Both the position numbers and the translations under genes were made by a program. A DNA stretch of 64,000 nt, taken from positions 31,376,252 through 31,440,251 of the forward strand of contig NC_087065.1 of the NCBI RefSeq assembly GCF_963678635.1, read 5' to 3'. Below the pieces are notes generated by a model. It was not told the origin of the DNA. It saw nothing but the letters and a program-made list of their open reading frames with translations, and did no database searches. Numbering within the stretch: position 1 is the stretch's first letter; each line of letters opens with the position of its first letter. The DNA is from Symsagittifera roscoffensis. Lineage: Eukaryota > Xenacoelomorpha > Acoela > Convolutidae. This document shows positions 22,519-31,235 of the stretch, in pieces.

Positions 22519-23610
22519 AAACCACTAATGGTATTCACAGGAACAGACCCTGAATATTCTGTAGAAGATTATTTAAATGCAGTAACAGCAAATTTAATTT
22601 TAAATATAGGACCTGAACCAATTAATACACCACTACATCAAAATTGGATACATCGACGCACAGCGTTGATACAAACAACCTTAGATGGCGCAGCCCAAAA
22701 ATGGTTTTCAGTATTACCTATAGAAATAAAATCAAATTGGAAAAGATTTACACGGGAATTTTCAAAAATGTTTGACTCCGAAAGAAATAAACAACACCAA
22801 AGAGTTTTATGTAATGAAATTCGCAGATTACCAAATGAAACCATCAAACAATTAGCAGTACGCATCGAAACACTAGTTCGAAAAGCATATTCATTAAATA
22901 CACATGACTATAAAAACACAAAAAGGACAGAAATTTTTATGATGACCTCAACACCTCAATTAAGGAAAATAGCAATAAAAAAGAGAGCATCTCATCCTTC
23001 CTCAATTCGAGAGCCTGATTTAGATTTTCGAAAACTAGTAGACAAACTAGAGCAAGCGGAAATCACAATGAAACTAGAAGAAACAGAAAATCTAAAACTA
23101 CAGTATGTTAATCGAATCGAAACTAACACTACAAATATCAATAACATACAGGAATCAGATACAGACCTAGTTGAAAAAATCACTGAAATAATAAAAATTT
23201 ATGAAAAACACCCAAACTTTAAAGGCAAACCGTATTTCAAAAAATGGTGTAATTGTTGCCGACGATACGGACATAGTATTTCTGAATGTAGACAAAAACA
23301 ACAAGATAACCAGAACAAACCTCAAAAGTATAAAGAACCAAATAAAGCATTCTATCAATACATGAAGAAAGATCAAAATCTACCAAACAAAAATGTATAC
23401 AGCAACAACAGTTCAGGAAAACCACTTCCGAACAATACTAATTACACAAGGAATCAATCACCATATAACTCAAGTTATAGAGGAAGATCACCAGAACGAA
23501 GTAATACACAGAATTCTTCACAAAATCATTATAATCGACCAAATAGTCGAAATAACTACTCGAGATCAAATTCAAACACAACACAATTTGTTTCTAGATC
23601 CAATTCCTAA
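22471..23610 (+). CDS. gag: Gag capsid and CCHC zinc knuckle of element A
   Basis: A 379-codon frame. Residues about 15-200 fit a Retrotrans_gag capsid: FTGTDPEYSVEDYLNAV, GAAQKWFSVLP and W..F...F patterns, then a helical stretch. At about residue 260 there is a canonical zinc knuckle, CNCCRRYGHSISEC (Cys-x2-Cys-x4-His-x4-Cys), for RNA binding. The C-terminus is rich in Asn, Ser, Arg and Tyr, typical of nucleocapsid tails. It assembles the particle and packages the RNA. The ATG at 22471 may be internal, as the preceding frame overlaps it by about 48 bases in another register. Element B keeps the capsid part (48780-49400) but lacks the knuckle. Confidence 0.88.
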   Translation: MTLNPYLMGGSSITSNKPLMVFTGTDPEYSVEDYLNAVTANLILNIGPEPINTPLHQNWIHRRTALIQTTLDGAAQKWFSVLPIEIKSNWKRFTREFSKMFDSERNKQHQRVLCNEIRRLPNETIKQLAVRIETLVRKAYSLNTHDYKNTKRTEIFMMTSTPQLRKIAIKKRASHPSSIREPDLDFRKLVDKLEQAEITMKLEETENLKLQYVNRIETNTTNINNIQESDTDLVEKITEIIKIYEKHPNFKGKPYFKKWCNCCRRYGHSISECRQKQQDNQNKPQKYKEPNKAFYQYMKKDQNLPNKNVYSNNSSGKPLPNNTNYTRNQSPYNSSYRGRSPERSNTQNSSQNHYNRPNSRNNYSRSNSNTTQFVSRSNS

Positions 23611-24233
23611 TCTATCACAAGAAATAAACACTATCCAAACAATCAATCACGAAACTCATCATATAACAGAAATAGAAACTATTCAAATAATCGAATAGAA
23701 GTTATTCGAACAACCGAAATCAGAATTACCCGAACAATCGATCAAGAAATAACTCATATAACAGATCAAACTATCACAGATCAAACGACAATTATCAAAA
23801 CAGATCACAAAATAATTCACAAAATCGAAATTCAAGTTATAACAATCGACATAGAAATTATTCTCAATCACCACATAGAAATAATAACCATTATAATAAT
23901 TCTAAACATCGCTACAGAAGTAGTACACCCAAACATCAAAGACATATTAATCAAGTACAATCAAATGAAGAAACAACATCAGACCCCCCAGGTATTGATG
24001 ACACAGGAAATAACGAACTACAACTAAATCAAATAAACTGTGAATCATCAGACACAGAAAGTGATACAGAAAACACTATCTCCATAAATATGATAGCAGT
24101 CGAAAACGACTACGAACCTATTATATATGAACAACCTTTTACATCACATATATATGAAAATCAATTGGAACTTCTTCACAATTATTATATTGAACCCATC
24201 AATACTACACAAACTGCACAAGAAGTAAGCTAA
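23611..24233 (+). pseudogene. Asn/Arg/Ser-rich nucleocapsid tail, shifted frame
   Basis: Downstream of the gag stop another frame continues the same low-complexity composition (repeated N-Y-S-N-N and RN motifs) to about 23930. It then becomes acidic (SSDTESDTEN at about 24050) and ends at TAA 24231-24233. The repetitive DNA explains why several frames look open here. It is either the natural gag end reached by a frame change in repetitive sequence or the gag-pol linker. Confidence 0.5.
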
Positions 24234-24302
24234 ATCAACACCGTAAATAAACCCAATGAAAATGACAAAACAAAATGCTCAAATACAAATCACATCTACT
24301 AA

Positions 24303-25307
24303 AATGTACAAAAAGAACAACCCAAAGAAAAAATTTGGACAATACCAATTCTTTTAGAAAGTCCAAGAAACAAAGAATTTCAACCACCAGATCTTGAAAT
24401 TGATTTTCTAATTGATTCAGGAGCAGAATCAAACATAATTAACATTCCCACATGGAATGAAATCAAAACATTACACCCAAAATTAACGCCTCTTGCAACC
24501 TCTAGTAAACTAGCAACAGCACAAGGATCAATATTAGTAAATTATGGAAAAGTTCAATTATTCCTTCTCCCCACAAGAACAATGCAGCAAAATAAAATTC
24601 TAAACAAGCCATTTAAACAAATATTTCATATCACTGATATTAAACACAATGTCATTGGCATACCATTTATCTCGAAATATATACCAACAATCAACATTTT
24701 GAATAGTAAAATACTAATCAAAGATAAGTATACAAAAACAAAAAACACAGCTCTAACATTTTTTCAAAGATTAAATAAACAACCATCATTCTTTTCAAAA
24801 TTTTATTCAATTTATAACCAACAACGGAAACACCTGAAGTCACTATCAGGAAATATATATAACTTTTCAATAAAACAAGTTCACAAATATGATAAAAATC
24901 AAAATAAACAACCACTCTTTATGTCAGACTTTGAATTCAAACCTATCCATAAGTTTTTCAAAATCACGATTTCATCTATAAAATATTTGAAAAATACGAA
25001 TTCAGACATCATTTCGTTACATGTATATAACAATACACCGTATCAAGTAACATTACCCTTAGGACTTTTAGGATATTGCGAAACAAACGCTACAATATCA
25101 CCCATACATGAAAAAGCATACCGTGTAAATAATATACTCCAATTATTAGATATTTGTCAATCCACAATTCTTAATGAAGAACTATCCATAAATAATATAA
25201 TAAGTAATGAAAAAAAAAATACAGATTATTTCACAAAAACCCCATATTTCAAACCTACATTCAACATAACCAACAGAAGATCAGCAGAAGTTTTTAACAA
25301 TGTTTAA
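24303..25307 (+). CDS. Aspartyl protease and following spacer of element A pol
   Basis: An open frame of about 335 codons following a stop at 24300. Near the start it has DFLIDSGAESNIINIP, the retropepsin active-site motif (DSGA at 24414-24425), followed by about 80 residues consistent with a protease fold (HNVIGIPFI). The remaining region, to about residue 330, is a long poorly characterised linker before RT; a piece of it (LDICQSTILNEELSINNI) is kept in element B at about 49560-49640. Pol would normally be made by frameshifting or readthrough from gag; the change of frame fits, but no slippery site is obvious. Confidence 0.8.
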   Translation, partial: NVQKEQPKEKIWTIPILLESPRNKEFQPPDLEIDFLIDSGAESNIINIPTWNEIKTLHPKLTPLATSSKLATAQGSILVNYGKVQLFLLPTRTMQQNKILNKPFKQIFHITDIKHNVIGIPFISKYIPTINILNSKILIKDKYTKTKNTALTFFQRLNKQPSFFSKFYSIYNQQRKHLKSLSGNIYNFSIKQVHKYDKNQNKQPLFMSDFEFKPIHKFFKITISSIKYLKNTNSDIISLHVYNNTPYQVTLPLGLLGYCETNATISPIHEKAYRVNNILQLLDICQSTILNEELSINNIISNEKKNTDYFTKTPYFKPTFNITNRRSAEVFNNV

Positions 25308-25733
25308 GTTCCAACATTCACAAATAACACAAGACGAATTTGATAAGTTAGCCAAACAGCTCATAAAATATTCATCAGTCTATGCAACATCAAAATTTGA
25401 TGTTGGAAAAATCAGTTCATCACTACACCTCCCGTTAAAACCTGACGCAGTTTTCAAAAAACAAAGAGCAAGTAAAGTACCAATTCATTTACACGATAAG
25501 GTAAATAGATTACTCGATATTTTAGAGCAATACAAAATTATCTCACCGGTAAACAAAGAAGAACAACCAATAGGTAACACATTTATTAACCCTGTTATCA
25601 TCCTAGCAAAAGGAGAATCATTAAAAATAGTTTTAGACGCTAGATATCTCAATTCATTAATAGACGAATCAAAATGCAATTGGCCTATTGAACCAATACA
25701 AGTTATTTTTAACAAAAATAAACGGAAAATACT

Positions 25734-25882
25734 TTAGAACCGCAGATATGAATAGTGCATACAATCAAATGCCACTAGATGAACAATCACGACGTTTAAC
25801 ACAATTTGTTATTGCAAATCAACAATATGAATTCAACCGCCTATTCTATGGAATATCCATAGGACCAGCAGCATTTTCAGCT
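25734..25882 (+). repeat. RT duplication, copy 1 (149 bp)
   Basis: From TTAGAACCG to the end of GCATTTTCAGCT. The following unit repeats it with only a few differences. Because 149 is not a multiple of three, it also shifts the frame. Confidence 0.95.
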
Positions 25883-26030
25883 TTAGAACCGAAGATATGA
25901 ATAGTGCATACAATCAAATGCCACTAGATGAACAATCACGACGTTTAACACAATTTGTTATTGCAAATCAACCATATGAATTCAACCGCCTATTCTATGG
26001 AATATCCATAGGATCAGCAGCATTTGCACT
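25883..26030 (+). repeat. RT duplication, copy 2
   Basis: Begins TTAGAACCGAAG. Differences from copy 1 include C to A in the GCAGAT/GAAGAT block, CAACAA to CAACCA, GGACCA to GGATCA, and a rearranged end (GCATTTGCACT). This copy connects to the YLDD motif. Confidence 0.95.
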
Positions 26031-26187
26031 TAAGAAAAACGCAATCACCTATTTAGACGATGTTTTTATGCAATCACAGACAAAAGAAGAAATGTTTACA
26101 GTTTTAGAACACTATCATAAAATACTTCAGAACGAAAATCTGAAGGCCGCTCCCGATAAATCACACTTCTTTTTAACACGAGTTTAG

Positions 26188-26880
26188 TTTTTAGGACATA
26201 AAATAGAAAGAAAAACAATCACTCTATTAAAATCACGCATTGATGCTATTCAAAAACTTCAACCACCAACAAACAAAAAGAAAATCCAAGAATTCCTTGG
26301 AATGTTAAATTTCTTAAGCAAATACGTTTATAAAATGCAATTATATTTAAGACCATACTATAATATCCTCAGACATCAAAATAATTTTGAATGGAATACT
26401 GAACATCAAACACGATTTGAAGAAATCAAAAAACTTCTAACTGAACAAATTTCAAATACAATTCCAGATCCAAATCAACCATTCTATGCAATGTGCGATG
26501 CTTCAAATTTTGGCATCGGCGCAGCATTATTACAATCACAAAATGGTACAAATAAAATGAACCTTATATCAGCAAATTCTCGATTATTCACTCAAGCAGA
26601 GCTACGACTCTCAACTTTAAGGAGAGAATGTACAGCTATAATTTCTATAATTTATACACTTACAGAACATGAATTTCTGATACTTGGATCAAAACATCCA
26701 ACAGTTCTATTCACAGATCATAAACCAATCATTTTTCTCTTTACACAGAAGTCAAATCCAAATCACCGAGTTTATAGATTTCAATTAATTCTAATGAAAT
26801 TTCCAAATTTACATATAGTCTGGACAGTAGGAAAGAATCTTGCATTACCAGATACATTTAAGTCGAAATACACCACCTGA
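26188..26880 (+). CDS. RT connection and RNase H domain of element A
   Basis: Continues in the RT frame after the TAG. The connection region has FLGHKIERKTI and QEFLGMLNFLSKYV. RNase H, which degrades RNA in the RNA/DNA hybrid, is recognisable by FYAMCDASNFGIGAALLQ (first Asp), the Glu in LRRECTAIISI and the later Asp in FTDHKPIIFLF. This is the usual gypsy arrangement. A frame change near 26850-26880 follows, and the next frame (26840 onward) carries on to the linker. Confidence 0.88.
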   Translation, partial: FLGHKIERKTITLLKSRIDAIQKLQPPTNKKKIQEFLGMLNFLSKYVYKMQLYLRPYYNILRHQNNFEWNTEHQTRFEEIKKLLTEQISNTIPDPNQPFYAMCDASNFGIGAALLQSQNGTNKMNLISANSRLFTQAELRLSTLRRECTAIISIIYTLTEHEFLILGSKHPTVLFTDHKPIIFLFTQKSNPNHRVYRFQLILMKFPNLHIVWTVGKNLALPDTFKSKYTT

Positions 26881-29088
26881 ATTACTTACACGAAAAACTA
26901 CAGTTGAAATACCCAAAAATATAAAATTTTACCTTGCAGAAAACGAAATATCACCCCGACTAGAATGCAAATATGCAGTAAAAACTGACATTGAACAATC
27001 ACAGATAAATAACCTACAACACTTCCCACTTTACTTAGATTGCCAAAATAACCACTACGAAGTTGATCTACTTGGAACATCAACTTTCAAACCAATTCCA
27101 TACTCACAGTGGATAAAAAATAACACCCAACAAAAACGAGTAAAACAACACTCGCATAAAAAAGACCTTTTTCCGTTAATTGAAAAAGAAAATTTAACTG
27201 ATAAAATAAATTTGTCAGGCCCACAAACAAATGATTCAAAATACACGATAAATCAAGTTTTTGACCTCCATGACCCACTTGACACAATTCTTTTATCTAA
27301 ATTAGAAATTGAAAACATTTTTCTCCCCCCAACAGATAAAATTACAATTAATACCTTGAAACAATATCAAAATCTTGACCCAGTAATTAGACAACTAAAA
27401 TCATGGCACAAATAAAAAACTAAACTCGTAAAGGCAGATACCACAATTTTAGGAAATAAAACACTCCTCCGATATTTTCGAAAATTTAATAATACAACAA
27501 TTAGTGAAAACACAGACCTTCTAGAATATCAATTAAATGAATCTACAGTTCCCTGTCTCCCTTTAAGTATGATTCGCATAGCTTTTAACATTTCACAAAA
27601 CATTAAAGGACACTCTGGATCAGAGAAAACATATTCAAATTGTATACAAAATTTTTATTTTCTAAATGCACCAATTTGGATAAAAGTACTATGCAATGAT
27701 TGTATAGTATGTCAGCTAAATAAACCTTATATAAATCAAAAACAAATAGCACAAAAACAAGATTTTAAAGGACAAAGTTTATATTTTAACCATCGTATCT
27801 CATTCGACACGAAAGGACCAATTTCACCATCATCTGAAGGAAACTCCTACATTATGGTAATTGTTGACGCATTTACACATTATGTAGCACTTAACCCAGT
27901 ACCACATTGTAACGCTTATTACGCTTATACAACACTTTATGAACATTGGATAGCCAAGTTCGGACTACCCGAAATTTTAGTTACAGACAACGGTAAAGAA
28001 TTCATAAATAATGAAATCATCACACTATGTCATTTATATAACATTAGGCACAAACCGCGTACATCTCATGCACCTTGGACAAACGGTTTAGTCGAAGGTA
28101 TGAACCGTTCACTACAAGAATATCTTAGATGTATCATAAATGGAAATGATACAAGATACACCGAATGGTCAGCAGATGTAAAATTATTTCCCTTAGCATA
28201 TAATTCACAAATCACGACAACTCTAGGAATGTCACCATATGAAATGGTTTTTAATCAAAAGCCACGTAAACCAATTATGTTTACAGCAAACTCTCATAAA
28301 AATGGACAAGATTATTGCCAACCAAATAAAGACTCAATTTGTTATAACCTACCTTTACACACATATAATGAAGATCATTTTCATCACCCACAAATCCTTA
28401 AGTTAGCCTCCGGTACACACACCGAATGGATTTTAAATAGAGATAAAAAACACAATGAAATTTACCAAAAAGTAACAAAAAAGTTGTTACAAAGGCAAAA
28501 CATTAACGAACAAATAAATTCACGCTTTACACCAGCCTCCGATTTAAAAATTGGAACATTTGTTTTAATACCTAATTTTAATACTCAAAAAGGAATTTCT
28601 AAAAAATTACAAACCCTTCGTAAAGAACCGTACCAAATAATTGCCAAACCCACTGACGTAACATATAAAATCACCGACTCAGACCAAAAAGAAATTGTTC
28701 AACATCAAAACAATCTATTACCTTATTACCCAAAAGAATACGCACTATGTGAACTAACTCAATTATATTCTTTCACGGGTTTCAAAGTTATTTAAAATCA
28801 CCCACATACGGAAAATGAAATAAAAGAACAAAATGACATTCACCTCGAAAAACAAATTAAAAAATCAACTACACCCAAAAACAATACAAAAAAGCTAGAT
28901 CAAAACATACCTCAAAAAGAAAGAAAAAATAGAAAAATGACAGAAAAAAAATATACCCCAAGAACAAGTCGAGAAATCAGAACATAGAGAGTCATCACGA
29001 CTTAGAAATCAACCACGCAAAAACTACAAAACATTCATTCCACAATCTAAAATATTAAAGAAAGTTGATTTTCAAAAACAGCTTTAAT
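26840..29088 (+). CDS. Linker and integrase of element A
   Basis: Frame 26840-27415 is the RNase H-integrase linker; a TAA at 27413-27415 interrupts it, and the same frame continues through 27569-28795. The zinc-binding part shows GHSGSEKT and later CNDCIVCQLNKP, but the first expected His is Asn here (SQN.KGH). The catalytic core has ISFDTKGP, LVTDNGKEF and NGLVEGMNRSL, with 35 residues between the second Asp and the Glu (D,D35E). A GPY/F-like element (LRKEPYQII) lies toward the C-terminus. After a stop at about 28794 shifted frames with lysine-rich tail sequence continue to 29088. It inserts the cDNA into the genome and makes the AATT duplication. Confidence 0.9.
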
Positions 29089-29907
29089 TTTAAAATTAAT
29101 AATCTTTGCACCTCTGAAACATTTAAAACTTTCATTTTTCAAAATAACATGCTGACAAACATGCAGCAATTCTAGTTCAAAATTAGCCAATAGGATTCAT
29201 TCAATCCATCACCTTCTATAACTCTAACACAAACCAATTAGACGAAAGATATTAAACTCCAGGCATATCTATAACTATAACTTTACAACCTCCAGGTGAA
29301 AAATAAGCAAACCACTCAAACTTGACAACTAAAATAAATACCACCATAATATCATAACCCTCCTTATCTAATAATGCAAAGATCAACAATATTTTCCCAA
29401 CTCAGACCTCAAAAACCCCCCAAACAAAATGTTAAATTAGCCTAAAGTAAAAGAACAACCATATTAATTTAGCCTAAAGTACAAAAATCTCAAAAATACC
29501 CCAGATCAACTGACAAATAAAAATAAAGTAAAAGAAGACCTCCCGAACACCATAAAATTCGCCCCCAACAATTTTTCACAAAACTCAACCCTTTTGTCAA
29601 AAAACCATTAAATAATTCGACCACACTTGAAAATTGCCCCAAACAACAAAAAATATTCGATCAAGAAGCCATTTCTTAAATGCTCTTCTCTCGATCAGTC
29701 AACATAATTTTCAACATTTTCATAAACTTTTTAACAATATTTAAACTTTTATTCATATTTCTTTTTGATACCTTTGAAGCTTTTGTAATAATCTTAATCA
29801 TTTTTTGCAATATTTTTTAAATTTTCTATTCCATATTTGAACTATATCTCCAACTTTCAAAAGCCATTGACCATATTCACAGGTACGAAAATCCAAAATT
29901 TATTTAA
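29089..29907 (+). other. Non-coding stretch between pol and accessory ORFs
   Basis: Very A- and C-rich, without a long ORF. A block TTTAGCCTAAAGTA occurs twice (about 29437 and 29469). It could hold promoter or splice signals for downstream genes; none is certain. Confidence 0.45.
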
Positions 29908-30048
29908 ATGATACGAACCATTTTTAGTAGAACAGATATTTTTTTACTCTTTGTAATTTTTATAACATTTTTATCATCCCTCATATTGACAATATGCAAA
30001 TGTATAAAAAAGGCAGTCATAACATTCGCCTTAGCAACAATCTTTTAA
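29908..30048 (+). CDS. 46-residue single-span membrane ORF
   Basis: A small ORF starting at ATG 29908 and ending TAA 30046-30048. Residues 11-30 (IFLLFVIFITFLSSLILTIC) form a clear hydrophobic segment, followed by KCIKK, which by the positive-inside rule would be cytosolic, and a second mildly hydrophobic stretch. I recognise no family. Element B has a related-looking hydrophobic plus basic segment at about 54290-54390. Position just before the splice acceptor and envelope genes would suit a viroporin-like or accessory membrane protein, but this is inference. Confidence 0.4.
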   Translation: MIRTIFSRTDIFLLFVIFITFLSSLILTICKCIKKAVITFALATIF

Positions 30049-30060
30049 TTCTTTTTCTAG
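30049..30060 (+). promoter_or_regulatory. Candidate 3' splice acceptor
   Basis: TTCTTTTTCTAG: a pyrimidine tract ending in AG, directly before a long open frame that lacks an upstream ATG. In envelope-bearing LTR elements downstream genes are often made from spliced mRNA. The sequence fits; usage is not shown. Confidence 0.5.
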
Positions 30061-30969
30061 AAGAATACTACAATAAACATAAATGTTTTCACTAAAAAGA
30101 AAAAGAAAATTAAAAAACCCTCAAAAATTGCTAACCAACAATCATACAGTCAGTCTTCACCGACAACATCCCAAGAAAACCCGACACCACCTACAACTAC
30201 CCAAAACCCCCAAACATCTACACGAATTTCTTTCCAAGATAACCCATATACTTTTGAAGAACGACACGCTCGCTTATCAGAACCACTCGAACCAGTTCAG
30301 CGACAGGCACCTCTGAGTGAACCAACATATAACTTGTACCCAACACTACCACAAGAATTAAGTAGAATACGAAATATTAGTCAAGACCAAAATACAATTG
30401 AAATAAATAGACAAATTATACATCCACGACGAAATAGAAATTTTCAAACCCCCCGAGTTCATTTTGATATACCCCAATCCCCATCACCAAGTACTCCGGA
30501 AAACCCAATTAGCATATTACCGGAAACCCCTACGCTTCTTTCACAACGTAGCACTTCAAGTCTACCCTCAGATTACTTAGGTTCAACACCAACATCTGAA
30601 CAAATACGTGAAAATCCCTTTAACCCCCCAAACCAAACATCACGACTACCATATTGGACAACACAATCATTCACACAAGGTGAACCAAATTTAATAAATG
30701 ATCCAATAGATATTTCTACAGATACAACAACATCATCATCACTACCAGAAACATTATCACTACCATCAACACCATCAATAAGCCAGATTTCACCGACGCC
30801 TTTTCCTTTCAATTTCCCAAATAACCTCGACGCTAGATATCGAGAACAATCATCAACAAATATCCCTTTAAGATTAGACTGGAACACATTCACAGCACCC
30901 CCACCATTATTTGGACAACACCCAGAAAGTAACCGACTCCACAACTGGGCACTTAATAGATTACAATAA
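30061..30969 (+). CDS. Pro/Ser/Thr-rich ORF of element A
   Basis: Open from the splice acceptor to TAA at about 30969, some 300 codons; the first ATG in frame is at 30334 (211 codons from there). The start is highly basic (KKKKKIKKP), then the sequence is dominated by Pro, Ser, Thr, Asn and Gln (for example QSPSPSTPENPIS). A piece reading YTFEERHARLSEPL (about 30247-30290) is conserved in element B (about 54390-54430), so the frame is genuine. No domain is recognised. A nuclear or RNA-binding accessory role is possible from the basic start but unproven. Confidence 0.55.
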   Translation, partial: KNTTININVFTKKKKKIKKPSKIANQQSYSQSSPTTSQENPTPPTTTQNPQTSTRISFQDNPYTFEERHARLSEPLEPVQRQAPLSEPTYNLYPTLPQELSRIRNISQDQNTIEINRQIIHPRRNRNFQTPRVHFDIPQSPSPSTPENPISILPETPTLLSQRSTSSLPSDYLGSTPTSEQIRENPFNPPNQTSRLPYWTTQSFTQGEPNLINDPIDISTDTTTSSSLPETLSLPSTPSISQISPTPFPFNFPNNLDARYREQSSTNIPLRLDWNTFTAPPPLFGQHPESNRLHNWALNRLQ

Positions 30970-31235
30970 AGACAAGATATCCACGAAGACATTCATCCAC
31001 GTGACCATAACATCCAAATACTCCAACAAAATAGCCTACAATTAAAACTTGAAATCACGGTTAAACTAAACAACATTGCTCAACATCCTTACCCATTAAA
31101 CCCACCAAATATAACAGCTCAATCGCTACCACCACCATTTATAACAACTGAAGTAATATATAAATACGACAGATATACCAAAAAGACAATTGGTTACATC
31201 ACATTTTATAACCCGTACTCAGGATTATCATACAC
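30970..31235 (+). other. Short stretch before the envelope-like gene
   Basis: Partly open in other frames (Ile/Leu/Asn-rich). A counterpart exists in element B at about 54640-54850, which suggests it belongs to the Pro/Ser-rich gene's 3' end or to a linker. Confidence 0.35.

Larger units (their letters stand above)
25300..26187 (+). pseudogene. Reverse transcriptase of element A, with internal duplication
   Basis: RNA-directed DNA polymerase. Frame 25300-25737 carries the finger region (NPVIILAKGESLKIVLDARY). After a frame change near 25720 the palm motif A region (TADMNSAYNQMPLDEQSRR) appears, and then appears again because 149 bp are tandemly repeated. The second copy leads into ITYLDDVF, the catalytic YxDD motif (26050-26061). 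Between YGISIG and YLDD the protein is shorter than usual by roughly 15-25 residues; element B retains extra sequence there (52830-52915), so A has a deletion. An in-frame TAG at 26185-26187 separates RT from the connection domain. As read, the RT cannot be functional. Confidence 0.9.

Noticed and set aside
23393-23698. 101-codon ORF rich in Ile, Thr and His
   Set aside because: Shadow of the Asn/Arg/Ser-rich gag tail in another frame.
30573-30992. Minus-strand 139-codon ORF with Gly/Val/Ser
   Set aside because: Opposite strand of the Pro/Ser/Thr-rich ORF, which has conservation support in element B.
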